This document shows, piece after piece, positions 37,831 to 52,000 of a DNA stretch of 64,000 nucleotides. The position numbers were made by a program, and so were the translations under genes. Numbering within the stretch: the stretch's first letter is position 1; every line of letters starts with the position of its first letter. Below the pieces are notes generated by a model. That model did not search any database. It was not told the origin of the DNA and was given only the letters and a program-made list of their open reading frames with translations. Source of the stretch: Apus apus (taxonomy: Eukaryota > Chordata > Aves > Apodiformes > Apodidae); assembly GCF_020740795.1 (NCBI RefSeq), contig NC_067282.1, forward strand, positions 140,230,858-140,294,857, written 5' to 3'.

Positions 37831-40062
37831 AAAAGACGGGACAAACAGGAGTCAAATCTACTAACACAGAAAGTTGCAAATGCCTACAGAGCCTGTGTCA
37901 TGTTAAAAATCAATCACACACTGAGGATTCTTTCTTCCCAGTATTTCACAGCCCACAATTAGAGTGAGTCTTTGGTAAAATAAAAGGAGAAAAGGTCATC
38001 TTCCTCCTCAATGGTACCCATGTGTAGAAGCTGCAACTCACTCCAGCCTATAGCCCAGGGCCATCCTGAATGTCCAGCTGCTTTTGGGGAGCTCAGATTT
38101 CACACGGAGGTAGGCAGTTTCTCAACATGGAAAGTGCTGACGTGAGAACGATGATTTGGCAAGATGATGTATACACTGTAGTTTTAAGAAAGGAAAAGAC
38201 AACTCACTGCAAACATTCTTTGTGGGATTAAACTCTTCCTATAACATATTTATCTGCCTTGCAGAGAGTTTTAGCAAAGCCACTTGCTCTCAGGAATGCT
38301 GTCTTGCAACAGGAACTTTCCTCTTTGTCACCTTCCTTTGAGAGTACGACGTATTTAACAAAATTCCTTGATAAATAATATTGCATCTTGGGACAGCTAA
38401 ATTATGACAATTAAGAAGCAGAGGAAGATGGAAACAAAGATGTAGAAATGTTAAAAAAATTCCAAGTATTTTTGTAGGACATTACAAAAGATTTTTTTCC
38501 CCACTTTTTTTTCTGTTCACAACTGTTTTCCTTTTAGACAAAGAAGCCTGGACTTAAAACTGCGTTTTCTCCTGTTTTCTTAAAACCATTTTCTATTTTA
38601 AAAGAATCTTTAAAAACCACTTCCCAAAATAATTTCCAGTTTTTATAAACAAAATATTTGTGCCCCAGAGTTGTGGTTTCTCATTTCATTTTTTTCATCC
38701 ACAAAAAAACACTTTTGTCTTCTGAAATGCTCTAAGGGGGAAAAAAATCAACCAACTCTGCAATAGTAGCACATGTTGCCATTTTGAAATATGCTTGCTC
38801 CTGCCAGCTTTTTATAGAGCTAAGCACAGCTAGGCTTGTGGCAAGGTTAGATGGGGGAACCCCAGGTCACGCAGGAGATGGTAGGAGGATTGCTCTCTGC
38901 AGCAGCAGGCAACTTGCAGTCCCCAAACTTCTTTATGATCTCTTCTATCTCAGTAAGTATCTGGCATGTAATGAAATAAGGTTTCTGACTCATGTTTGGT
39001 TGGATTCTGACTGACAAACTTTATACTACCTTTAGCTCATGCATGGGGAAGAGCTACATATATTCAGTATCTTGTGGTCTTTGGGGAAATTTTTTTTCAT
39101 CTCCACCTACCAATTTTTTGCTTTGTTTTATGTGGAAAATAGGATTGTCAGTTATCTACCTTGCCTGTGTCTCTGATGCATTTTGAACCCTCTTAAATTC
39201 CTGCAAGGGTGGAGGATTCACAAGTTGGGCCTAGTTACCCGTGATCTTAATCTTTACTTTTAAATGAAGCAGCCCCTTCCCCTTCATAAAACTCCACAGG
39301 AGAACAGAAAAGAGACCAACTCAGGAGAGGAATTCTTATAACATATTTAGAAAGCAGAGAAAATATTTTCAAATCTTAGCAAAAGATGTCAAACAAGCAA
39401 GATTCATTTGACTCTCTTTAGAAACATCTGTCTTCCATTCTGCTGCTCAAAGAAATGTTTGTGTTCTATTTAGCTCAGTCGTCCTGGCCAGGATGTACTT
39501 AAAGAATAACCTGCTTGGTTGCTTTTTATTTGTATTTATCTAGCTATATTGAAAAGCTACAAGAAACAAATCCTCCCACCTTGCTGCAGGCACTCTTCAG
39601 CTTGATCCCATGTACATGCAGGAACCCAACACTCCTAGAAGGATCCCAGTCCCTTCAAGTGCACAGCAACAGCTCCAGAATCATCATCAGCAAAACACTT
39701 GTGCAAGACTTTTTAAGGGTCTTCTTATTCCCTCCACATTAGAGAAACAAATGGGACTCACAGCTTGGCCAGAAGACCAATAAAACAATTGCTTGAGCTC
39801 AAGGGCAAAGCAAGAGCCTTGCTCAAGGAGCTTCTGTCAGCTGCTTCTCACAACAGCAGATCTCCAGCTCTGCTACCTGCTCCTCCACCCCAAGAGTGAT
39901 GGGATAATGCTCAGAGAGGGGAAGCAACTGGTATTACTGCTTCAGCTGATAGAAATCCTGCACTGCCAAACAAAGTTTCTCATATATAAAATGTAAAAAT
40001 ATGTATGCTGTTATATAACTGCATATATAGATAGATCATTATCTGTTACCTTCTTTGGCATT
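37831..40062. other. Non-coding stretch between the ERV fragment and the LTR
   Basis: No retroviral gag, protease or reverse transcriptase pattern is visible here, so the integrase fragment and the LTR at 40063 cannot be joined into one provirus on present evidence. The sequence is T-rich around 38480-38760 with no gene. Confidence 0.55.
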
Positions 40063-40686
40063 TGTTGTGGTTGTTCTTAGCCTAGAGGGGAAATAAAGAG
40101 ACTCCGTTGAGTTTTAACAAATCCAATTAAATTCTCATTGTTGGGATAGGGAAGTGGAAAGTGTCAAAAATCTTTGAGGGTTGTTTTTTTTAAAAAAAGA
40201 GTTAAGTCTTTTTCACTTAAAATAACATTAAGCTAGTATGTGCAAACGCACCAAAACAGGCAATTTTAATGGAGTAACAACAGTGTACTCAGGATGTATC
40301 ATTTTCCATTATAATTACTGTTACACAGTCATATGGGTTGTTCCATATCAGTCATACAGTAACATCCCCCAGTTCCATGGAATGGAATACCTCGTTTGGT
40401 CAATTTTGGTCACCTGTCTGGTCCACTCCTCCCCCCAGGAGGGTCACAGGTGTGACCCCTTTATCTTCTTCTGTTTCCAGAGCCTAGGATGTCTGGCAGA
40501 ACCAAGCAGTGGCCTTGCATACCATTCTCTAGCTGTAACTATAAATATCGAGCCTTATCAGCCCTAGAAACAGACACTGAGAAACATGCCCTTAATTTCA
40601 GTAAGTGCAGCTACTTAGAAGGGACTTAACTGAAAAGTAAAATTACTAGAAAGAACATTGGTTCTATCCTGGCTCAAACCATGACA
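40063..40686 (-). mobile_element. Probable ERV LTR
   Basis: The plus strand starts TGTTGTGGTTGTTCTTAGCC and ends CCTGGCTCAAACCATGACA, so both ends have the TG...CA form of an LTR in minus orientation. Internal stretches such as ATGGAATGGAATACC followed by TTTGGTCAATTTTGGTCACC, and the AACTATAAATATCGAGCC block, resemble neoavian LTRs. Its sequence differs from the LTR at 17.9 kb, so it is another family. A clean target-site duplication is not visible: GGCA occurs on both sides but is offset. It is 2.2 kb from the integrase fragment and the link is unproven. Confidence 0.6.
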
Positions 40687-43600
40687 GGCAGGCAGCTTAT
40701 ATTTATGTATATATGTGCACTCACATTCTATAGGCTATACTTTTGATATAAAATTGTCTGGAAAATGTCTGGAAACATTAATCTGAAAAGATAACCTTAT
40801 GGTGTAAGCTTGTAATTGTATTATTTGTTCTCACAGGTTCACAAATAGAACTAAGTCTGATTTTTCTCTTTCCATCATATTTTTAGGTCACTGGATGCTC
40901 CATTTAGTGGTGCTGTGCATGTGGCAGCATTGCCATGCAGGTTTTGTTAACTCCAAAGGTCTAGAGTATTAGTGGCCCAGTGCTGAAGACTCAATTCTGA
41001 CTTGTAAGAAGTTGTTCACAGAGTCATGTCAGAGATTGAAACAGGACAGTCTGTGAATGTTTGCCCATTGATATCAGGTGGGTATCCAGTGTCTCCCAAA
41101 AACAAAATCACTGATGAGATGATTGAGACAGTGCTGTCAGGAAGACTGGAGCTTTCATCATTTGAAATGTCCCTTACCTGTACAAATACACAAAATACAA
41201 ACATCCGCTGACAGGCACAACAGTGTAAAAGGATCAATGGGATCAGGATCTTTAACTACCAGATGCATCCAATTATACTGACTGCAAAGTAGTGATTGGA
41301 TGCTGACGTTAATACTGTAAAATATGTTTTACAGTTATGATTACATCAATGAAAACCTAAACACCCTCATTTCCTGAGGCAGTTTTATTTACTTCAAGTG
41401 GTTTCAGCTTGAGAAACGTAACTGAAAAAGCATAACAAATACATATTTCTTGGTGGTTTGCCTAGATTTGTTATGCAGCTGAAATCTAGACACTGATCAA
41501 ATGATTCTTTATGGGTATTGGTCATAGGTCTTTCTTTTTTACTTTAATTTCCTGTTACATTTCTATTTGGAATTTGAAATGGTCTGTCCTGAGAATTTCC
41601 CTTGTGGTTTTTCCACTTTAACCAAAGAAATTCATGTGGGCATTTTCTGGAAGCTAAATATGCAGGTCTGAACTTCTTCTCAACTGTTCAGATTGCAGCT
41701 TTCAACACCAGAATTCTGTAAAATATTTAAAACTTGGATAATGAGAGAAAGGAGCCCAGTTCCCTCCGCCTTGACCCGCCTCCCCAGCAGGACCTGCTGG
41801 AGACTACAGCAGATGAAAACCAAAGCCCTGTAAAGTATTTGACTTTCTAAGAAAAAATGTGGATCTGTTTCTCTCCTGAATCACACTGTATTTTCCTTAA
41901 TGTCATTCTTCTGACTTGTGCAATCACAGCCTGAAACCAGGAGTACCATGGCCCCTAGATGTCTTTTGACACCGTGGGTTTACCCATGCTGCAGCTAAGG
42001 AGCAAGCACAGAAGGGCAGTATACAGATGTCCTCTCAGGGTGTTTTTGAACAGTGTACAAACCTGCAAGGTGTGCTGGAAGCCAGCCTCATGGTCTTGGG
42101 TGGGGTGGAAGAGAAGCTGTAGTTGCACATGAGGCCAAGTTTGCTGGGTCACTATCTTTATGGACAGCAAAATCCAGCATAAGCATACCCACCTGCCATT
42201 TTGTTTAGATGTTATGTGTAACATCTATCAAAATAACTCTGCAGCTAAGAAACCAGGCCTGATCAGGCCTCTGTGCATACAGGCTTCTGTACAATACAGG
42301 CTAAATCAGATCTAGTCACATCAGAGCTCTCTGAGTCACTGGAGAGAAGTAAACAGTGGGAAGCCACCATCAATCTCACCTAAAACAAATGTCTAAAATA
42401 AGTCTGGTGACTCATATCCTAAAAAGGCCTGTTACTCTCTTGTCAATAAAAGGAGCCAAGGGAGAACCTTGCTCAAGTGGTGATATTTATACTGCAGACA
42501 CGTACAAGGAGGTGAGGTAAAGCCTGTCCCAGCTGTCCCCCTTGGTAGAGAAAACAGAATTACCAGGACCATGAAGTGCTGCATCACAACAGGCAGAAAC
42601 TCTTTCTCCAGGTCAAACTTTGTATTATGGTCGTTTAAACCTAACTTTAAAAAGTCCCTGGCCATTTGCAACAGCATTACAAAGACTGGTGAGAATGGTC
42701 TTCATGCCTGTTTCAGAGCTGGAAGTGGTCACACTGGCCTCTTGTGGGCTGGTTTTGGGCATTCGTGCCCTTGTACGAATGAAAAGACACTGGCTGGCAC
42801 CTACACCATGATTCTACCAATGCAATGTAAATTGCCGCTGAAGACCTCTGAGTTTTACTCTCTCTACAGTTTTTACATTATAAATGCTTATGGCAGTTCC
42901 TGTAGTAAGAACAAGAGGGGGCACAAATACCATAAATATCTATGGATTTCTTCCTCCTGGCTCCTGAGTTCTCCAGCTCCTAGGGGCAGAAAATTGCATC
43001 CTGTAAATCCTGCCTCAGAAGATGACCTCCTGGAGATGATCACTGCCCACAGATTATAACTACACTAACTAACAGTGCTCCGTGACAGAGTCCTGCAAGC
43101 AATGGGAGGGGACTGCCTACAAGGACCTCTACTGCCAAAACTGGGGCCCATGCTGCTGCAATGGGGAGGCACTGGTTTTGATAGCACAGGTGGGAAACAT
43201 GAACATCGGCTCTCTCCACTCTCCTGCCCTGCTCAGTAGAGGATGAAGCTGATTCTTGTACAATCCATTCATTTACAGGGGCCCATAAAATACCTCTTTT
43301 TCTTACTCCGAGTAGGAGCGTGTCTGCAGACATACTGGGTGTGGGTAATGTTCGTCTAGCTGCTGGTATGATTCCAGGGTGGCATGGGCTCTCACAAAAG
43401 CAAACAGTCACAGTGCTGGGGACACGCACATGTGGGTGAAGGGACAAGGAATTCCATTTTAACAACAAATGAAGCTTTTAAGAACAAGCAAAACCAAAAT
43501 GCACAAAGCTATTGTAAACAGAAGGTGGAGCAGAAGTCTCAAGCTTTCTCAGAAACCTCATTTTATTACTCAGAGCTCAACTAGGCAAGTGACCAGGCTA

Positions 43601-45967
43601 GAATTTAGGACTATTCATGCTTTGCAATGTCTAGTCCTCTTCCTGTCAGTCCATCAAGGCTGCTGTCTTTACAGGCCCTCCCAGGAATCTAGAAAGAAAC
43701 ATCCTGACAAGATATCGAGGTTATTTTTCAAAGTCTGCTGCTTTATTTCTGCAGCCAGGGTAAAAAGAGTCTGTGAAGAGCCTTGTTCTCTGCCTCTGCA
43801 GTCAGTGGGATTTCCAGCATTCACTGCAAGGAAAGTAAGGATCAGGATCCCAGGTTATAAGAATCAAGGTGAACACAGCCAAAACAGAAGTGCAAAGATC
43901 CACTGTTGTGTTTTCAATTGGGAGTTCTGTTGTCATCAGTGAACACATTAAACACTAAGCACTTGTCTAGCAACTGGACCTGCATGACCAAGGCACGTCC
44001 TCACCTCATCCTTCCTCCCCACAGTGTCTCAGAGCTGCACAACATCACGTATTCACACTCCCTGCATCCAGTTGGACAACTCCTGAAGTGGCCTGTTGTT
44101 TTTTTTTCAGAAATGCTGAGTACAGTGGAAATTGTTGTGTGTAACGCTTGAAAATAGGGACTTTGGAAGCAAACATATTAAGCACCTTTTGAACTAAGAC
44201 CAAACAACCAGACTTTGTGAAGTCTTTTTTTTCATCTCCATGAAGAGCAAATGCAAAGCTATATAAAACTGGAAAATAGATTGCAGTGTTTTGGGAGTCC
44301 CTAGCTTACCCTTTTGGGAGCACAGGAATATCTTAATGTAGCACTCGTGATATTTCTGTAATTAATTTTTCTCTTCATTAACTCAAACAGTTTTTCTTCA
44401 TTCCTGGCAGACTACCCTTGGGCCCTGAAGGAATTAAAATCAAGTGGTGCCTTTAAGTCAGTATGATGCTTTTTTAAGGGACATCAGTAAAAAAAGACCT
44501 GATCCATGAGGTGATGAACAAATCTCACCAGCAGCGGTCAAGGCACAAACTGAAGACTTTGGCAAGCCATAGCAGTAAAAAAAATCATTTGTCCTGTAGC
44601 ACTGCTGAGCCCATGCACAAGAGAACACACAGCAACAGCCCATCATGTCACAGCACCTCCTACTACAGCCAGTTGGTTCCACTACACAAGTAGTTCCGCC
44701 ATCAACTATGAAAAACTGCTGCACATGAGCAGCCGCTTGTGGGAGAGAGAGCTTCACTGGAATAACAGAAAGAACAAAACAAGTAGAGAGAAATTATTAC
44801 AAGGAAAATGACTCACTTAATGTTTCTCTCATGTGGGTGGCTTTTTCTAGTTAAAATATAAAAATTCTTCTTTTCCCCTGTGCAGCACAGGAACACAGAC
44901 AGGACTGTAAAATATAAAATGTGATCCAGCTGGAAATCCATACTTTGGCACAGTATTTCTGGTGCTTTTCTGGAGAAATTTCCCTCTCAGACCTATTCCA
45001 CACTCAATCCTGTCTCCTCCCATCTAAGCACCTCTTAGCAGCAGTTCTGAAACTAATAGGGCACGCTGTTGAGGAAGGTGTCATGGAGGTGTGCTGCTGG
45101 AGAAGGTACTATGTGGTTGGATATAGTTTAGGGCAGGGCCATGGCAAGGCATGGGGCAGAACCACAAGCCTGAGAAGATGCAAGAAACACAGTAGCTAAA
45201 GAGACCACAGAGAGCCAGGTGATGACTCTTCTGAAATAAACATGAAGGACCACGTGAGTTTCTCCACCAACTGGCATTTGTTTCTTCAATGAGCAAACAG
45301 CAACTATCTGTGGAAATGGTTTTGGCACTTGCTGGTGTTTTTTCATTTGTGTTCTGTTCTGAACAAAGATTTCAGTATTTCAGGTGGATTCTGACCAAAT
45401 CTGATTAATGCTTTCCAAGCTGAGAGAACACCAAAATCTAGGCTTCTCTGGAATTTAAGTTCTCAGGTAGCAGAAGGGAAGGGCAGAGAAGATAAATAAG
45501 GAACTAGAAGATTGGAAATATAGTACTTCAATAAATACTGCTGATTTATTAAATATTATCAAGCACGAAGTGGTGATACTTACTTTTTGCTACTATGTTA
45601 ACACACAAAATGGTTCCCTTAAACTTAGAATGGAGCTCATACAGTGATTTCCACTGCTACCCAGTTTGCCTTCCTGCAAATTTGCACCACAGGGAGAGCC
45701 TGCATGTTGTATGCCTAATCCCAGGACATCACATTTCAGACGAGAGTTTGTTAAAAGCAGAAGACTAGCCATAACAGGAGGTACTGAGTATATTCATACA
45801 ATGGATTTACAGAATAATTAGTTATTATGGTTTTTTTAATTGGTTTTATTCCAAGTCTTTCTGAGGTTTGGTCATTTCAAAGCATCTTGACATACCTATT
45901 ACAGGAATCAGTGGGACTTTCTGGAATATTTCTTAAAACCATGTTAGAATCCAGACTCGGAACCTGA
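40687..45967. other. Long non-coding stretch with a few chance-length frames
   Basis: Frames of 162 codons (plus, 42571-43059), 142 codons (minus, 43040-43468) and 157 codons (plus, 43469-43942) occur in moderately GC-richer sequence. None shows a signal peptide, domain or splice pattern that I recognise. Small frames lie on both strands at 41016-41237. Confidence 0.55.
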
Positions 45968-46056
45968 GCAGTGGACATTGTTTACCTGACCTTCAGCAAA
46001 GGATTCAATACTGTTTCCATAGCCTTCATCCAGACTTGTCTGCTCAAGAAAGATTG
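45968..46056 (+). mobile_element. CR1-like reverse transcriptase fragment (degenerate)
   Basis: The plus-strand frame reads VDIVYLTFSKGFNTVS, matching the CR1 reverse transcriptase block normally reading DIVYLDFSKAFDTVS. Both aspartates of that block are changed here (to Thr and Asn), so the fragment is dead. Only about 90 bases are recognisable, with no CR1 3' end attached. Confidence 0.65.
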
Positions 46057-49000
46057 CCAACTCAACACACCAAAAGAAGCCAAAAGAAGGGCAACAGTAC
46101 TCCTCCCATCAGGGAGAACCCCATTCTTATTGGCAGCTCAAGCATATGCCTAAAAACCCCTAAGTGTTAACAAAGTTTTGCTTTTACCAACACGTTTGTG
46201 AGGTGTCATAAAGGGAAGGGATGCTGGCAGGCCCATCTGTTTAGTCATGGAAGTGACAAGACTTCTGCTCCAAACTTTTAAGTTCTCAGGCTTGCCTTTT
46301 TTTTTTAATCCTAATACTGATATTACTAAACACATGTAGACAAGTGCTCTCAAAAGTGCACAAAGACTTTTCCAAAGGAGCTTCACTCACATTTAGGCAC
46401 TGAAATAAGAGCCATGTTGTCGGAGCAAGCCCTACGCTGGACCTTCCACATCCTACTGAACAAGTCCTCCTGTCATACATTGGACCATCTTAGCTCTGAA
46501 TGAAAGTGGCACAGCCATATGAGGCCACGAAGTTCTGAGGTCCCCGCTTCACATGTAGGAAAAATGAGTGACCTGCCTGTGATGGGGTGCCTATGGCAAA
46601 ATGGGAGTCCACAGCTCCTAACTTTGAACAAAGTACTGAAACCCCTAGCCTCAAACCTCAGAATCATGTATTTTGGTGCTTTGGTAAAAGTAAAAAATTA
46701 AAAGGATATTTGATGTGCCTGAAATTTCAATTCTATTAAATAGAAACTCTACTCGACATCAAGTGCAAAATACATCTGTACTTTTCTTCATCTAAAAATA
46801 CAAACTTTGCTACCAAAACATGTTAGCATTTTATAGGCACACTCCAAATTTGAGCAAAATTAACCAAGATTCTAGATCAGAAGTGTTCATGCAGTGATGT
46901 CACTTTCTATTTTACATACAGAATAAGGAATTCAGACTTCTCTGCTAACCTGACATGTATTTAACACTGACATGAACAAGGACATTCAGAGTACAGGATT
47001 GATAGTAATATAAAATAGTTACAACTTTTTTTAAAAAGGTTAGAGAAAAAAAACATTTCCTCCATCTATATATGCATGAAAATAACCATGCATATTTGTA
47101 ATCAGTATTTGCATATGTCTCTTACTACTACTGATACTGTCAATGCATGTTACTTAATATTAAAATGTAGTTCATCTACTGCCTGAATCAGCACATGATC
47201 AGGATCAGATCAAGCCCAGCCTGTTGTCATAGAGAATTAGAATTATGAAATCATAGCAGGGACTCTGAGAAACAAAGTTTCCCTGTAAATAAGAGAAGTC
47301 ATGCAGTTTTTAAATAAAGAGGATCATTGGACCATATATTACTAATAATCACTGTGTAGGTATGTCAGTCATCCCCCATACTGAGATCAGGTAATGAAAT
47401 ACTACTTCTCAGATCTTCTCAAAAATCTTTTACCAGCAGCCTGTGTGAAGGATTTACAACTTCATGGAAGATATTCCTAGCTGCTGGCTGGGGAAATCAC
47501 TGGAGCCAACCACAGGAAGAGAAAGTATAGAACACAAGATTTCCAGTAGTGTAAGAAATTTTTTATTTCAGTAGGTCTCCTAAGGTTTTCATCTGGGAAG
47601 AAAGACAACTGTGAAAGTTTATTCTGCTTTGTGGTTGCTTGACAAAAATTGAGTATCAGTTCCCACAACACTTCATAAAATTGAAACTTGTTTGCATACA
47701 TGTACTTAAGCCTATTCCTTTACAGGCATGGGTTGAAGTACCCAGCAAGTGCAAAAAAAAAGTTTGTAAGTTTTGCATCACTAAACAAGCATTTTTCAAC
47801 CTAACAGGTTAGGGAAGACAGTGATATTGCAGCTTTCAGTACAAGACTGGGAATTTACTTTCCTGAGGTCTTTTTTTATACATACAGACTCATTCTACTT
47901 GGGTAAGTCACATCAGTCAGCATTCTCAAGGTATGTGTAAGGAAGGGTCTGGACTGCCTACCTTAGAGCTCAACATAAAAGCATATAAAATCCTTATAAA
48001 TTTCCACACTTCCAATAGGGATGGGAGAAGAACAAACAGTTTTTTGAAAAAAATCATACAAGAGTATCTGAAATCTGATCCCAAGGCACCTTCTAATTTT
48101 TGTTTTAATTTATTTGGCACCTGCTTAACACAGAGTTCTTCTTCTCATGCAACACTGACTTCCCCCTACCTGTCCTGATGGGTTTTGACATGCTATCACT
48201 GACCCGGATTGGGAGCTTTTGGGGTTTTTTATTAAGTCTAAATATCTGTCTGCAAATAGCCAGTTTTGCTCCTATTGAATTGATCTAGTCTAGTGAAGCT
48301 GCTAAGGCAAAACAAATGTAGGACTAATTGCCAGCTGTACAAATGACCTAGGTAACCTTTGCACCATTTGTTGAACTACAGGGTCCATGCTGGCAGAGAT
48401 AAAACATACTGCCTTTCAGGAGAGGTTGACAAGCCTTATCTTTATACATAGGAGTGTAAAATTGTTGCTGTTTTTCCACATATACTTACCACAGTGCACT
48501 TCCTCCACCTGGTGTCCATTTGCATTTCTGCAAGTCCATCTACAGCTGCAATCTGTGTAATAGCTATTGATTTGTCTTTAAGGATTAGTTATGGGTCTGT
48601 ATGCTGTCTTAGCTGACTCCTAGCCTAGCCAGTACCACTGTCTTCTGTACAGGTCCTGAAAAGCACCATCAGCAGAGTTCAGACACAGCTGGAGTGCCGC
48701 AGATCTGAACTGCAGAACTAGCTTAGCTTTAATGATAGTACACTGGAGATACTAGGAGCCTGACATGCACCTGTCAGGAATGTCAGATTCACTAGGTAGC
48801 TCCAACTCCTCAGCAAAGCATACCAGATCTAGATCATAGAGTTAACAGCAAATGCACATTCCTGCTTTCCAGCACTTCCGCTAGGTTAGCAGCGGGAACA
48901 AGGAGGAAAAGGTCTTTAATTGAAAAAGACACTTCTGTTAAAAAGCTCCAGCAGCATCAGGGTTCTCTGTAATAGTCAGTTGTGCTGCATGTTCCCAATA

Positions 49001-52000
49001 GCTAGAAATTATCAACCTGGAAGATGGCTGCAAAATACAGCTTGGCTCCTCTGAGGCCAACAGCAACCAAAAGTGAGTAATTGCAGCAGTTATGCTGTCT
49101 CCTCTGACTGAGCTGTGGGTCAATGCTCCCTCGTTTCAAAAACAGTAATCAGAAGTCAACCTCAGGCCACTTTACTGCACTGAGCTTAACGTCACAGCAA
49201 CATCCATATACTGGTACCTGCTGCCCTCTCCTGCTCCATCAGCATAATGTGAAGAGCAACAAAGAACAGCAATCATCTTCCACTTTCCCTTCTGTAGAGT
49301 TGGGACACAACACAACTGCTGAATTCTGCTAGAATAACCCAGAGAAAGCCTGGAGCTGACTAACAAGCTAATGAAGCAGTAGGAGGGAGGAGTGACCTGT
49401 CCTAGCCAGTATGCCCTCTGTGCAGTGCTAAAGCCAAGTTCCCTCTGTATTTTTTCCCTTTTGTTCCCCAGAACCCTTGACCACAACACAAGGATGAGGC
49501 AGCAACACCTCTTTGGCAGCTCTCAAAGGAGGGGCTGCTTCTCTCCAAACCTTTCCATAGTCTCCATTTGAACTGCTAAGAATCTGTTCCTACCATAGCT
49601 GTGAGCTTTCTTGAGCAGCAGATATTATACCTGCTTTCTTTACTGTTCATGAGAGTTTAAGGCTGCAGGGAGTTTAGGCCAGCAAAGACAGATGATGCAA
49701 GTGCCGTTTATTATGAACTTTGAGACGTGAAGATTCTGAAATAAAGCAACTGCAAACTTGTGGAGGTAGAGCAGGATTGGTTTGGTATTCAACTGGCACG
49801 TAGACACTTCCTATCAATATCATAGACTAAAAATTTTCCTAAAATAAAAAAGCACAGTATAAATTTTGAAAATGTGAGTAGGTAGAGATAGTAAGTCTTT
49901 CCTCAGGCTGTGCAGACCAAGTTGACTATAGCAAACTCCCTGGCACTCTAACCTTTCCTAAAAAAAAAATAAAAAAATACAGAGGACTCAACCATGCCAG
50001 TCTTCAGATGGTCTTTTCCCAACACAGGAAACAATGGACATGACTCAGGAAGAGTCTGAGGTGAAACTAAGGCAAAATTTAGCCAAGGCAAAGTACAAAA
50101 GGTGACTGGGGGAAAAGGGTGAGGGCAGTACACCTTAAAATACCAATACAACTTTGAATTGGCTGGCAGCACTCCCACCTTAACTGCAAAATAATCAGTA
50201 GACAAATGGCTCAGAAAGATCTGCTCCATTCCCCACTCACCACACAATCAGAAGACTAACTTTAACAAACTCAGTTTCTTCAGTACTCTTTTCACAGAGT
50301 TGTGTCTTCCCAATTTCTACCTGAATGTTCAACTTTTTTTAGGATCTTTATACTGCTTCCCATTACCCCATAATCCAAAGCCTTCTGTGTGAAGATCAAT
50401 AGCAAGTAACAGCCCTCAGCAGGCTTGCAGCTCCTTGCACTTGTCACTTGAGTCAAACTCTGCTTGACAACAGAGTACTTTGGAGAGTGAAGGAGCTGGT
50501 TTTGTCTCCAGAAGCTACTATTTTAAACACAACACCAATAAGTGATGCTTCTTTTAAAAAGAAAGGCAAGCATAGGAAACTGTAGAATATTTGTTCATCT
50601 CTATTGTTTTGGAACTGTTTAATCTGTTGTTCTTATGCAAATAACCCCAAAGTTTCAACAGGTATGTATTCCCTTCCAGTCCAACTTCTTTACATGTAAA
50701 TATAAGGCAGTGTTTGCTCTAACACTATTTTAACCCAACTGACTGCATGATATGTGATCAATGGCTGTTTGATGAGTTCTGGGACCCTGAATATCACAAT
50801 TTTATTTATCAGCCCTGGAAAGGAAACAAGGGGAAGGGAATAGAAGGAAGAAAAACTGAAGCAAAGCTAAATTCTATTTCAGGTGAATTTATTGAGTTAC
50901 AAAGAACCTGCTAGCTCCACCATATTTACAAAGGTTTTCAAAAGGTTTCTAGAGCTATTACTGCTACTGAACCACAAGTTAAAAATAATAAACAAACAAA
51001 ATCAACCACATCTATAATGTCAAATGTAGAAACACAGGTTACCTTATAGGATTTTGAGGCATATTGAATAAAACATGAGGAAAATGTTTTCCTACCACTG
51101 ATCTCTAAAGCCACCAGCAAGACTGTAATTTCTCCCTCACCCCTAGCTATCCCTGAACACCAGGTATCCTTCTGCCACTGTTGATGGAAATTGTTTTCTG
51201 CTCTTCAATATACACATTGTATCAATCAGGAATTTAATTCAAAGCCTGTTCAGAAAAAAACACTGCAAAGTGCTAAAATAATCTCAAAGAGCACAGCGAA
51301 ATCCCCAGTTGGTTCCATGTGATACTCTTGTGAGGTGGTATTGCTGCCAGATGTGCACATAACATCCTGTCATTGCTTTGGAGTCACAAGGAAACTGGGT
51401 GAAGTCAAACTTCCCAGGGCACTCTCACTATTCATAACTCAAGCAGCACTGTAGAAAGTGCCATCTGAAAACATCACACTGTTGTTCTTTTCTTAACTGC
51501 CCATGACTCTGAAATGCTGTTTTCAGTCAACTTCATCCATTCAGCTGCAAGAAGAAATATTAATGCTTTCTACATTCACTCATCCACCTTTCCGTTTCCC
51601 ACTCTATCCCCAAAAGAAACCATGAATTCTCTAAGAGAAGGGAAGGAGAGAACATCTCCCAGTTCAGCCGGGATGATTTCCAAGTATATTCCAGTTGCAT
51701 CTCAAGTCCTGAAGAAGTTCTACCTTACAATACCTGAGAGCCAAGGCCTGTAAGCCCACACATCTGGATGCCTGCAGCTCCCACTGACATCAGGTGGCTC
51801 TGCTTGCCTTCTGAACAAGTCTATAGTGACTTTTACTTGATACTGGAACTTGACACATTATTGAATGTTTGGGCAAGAATCTAACCACTTGAGTACCTTC
51901 TGAGGGCATTGACAGATGAATATCTGCTGATCAACAATCTAATTCTGTAACACTGACTTGTAAAGTATCAACTAAGATTCAGAGTTACTCTATGAACAGA

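Noticed and set aside
41016..41237. Small open frames on both strands with protein-like composition, and a CAG/GTAAGG donor-like site on the minus strand
   Set aside because: No acceptor-bounded exon or known protein matches. Short frames of this size are common by chance.
42571..43942. Frames of 162 (plus), 142 (minus) and 157 (plus) codons
   Set aside because: No recognisable domain, no consistent codon texture, no splice pattern and no start context. They are chance-length frames in slightly GC-richer DNA.
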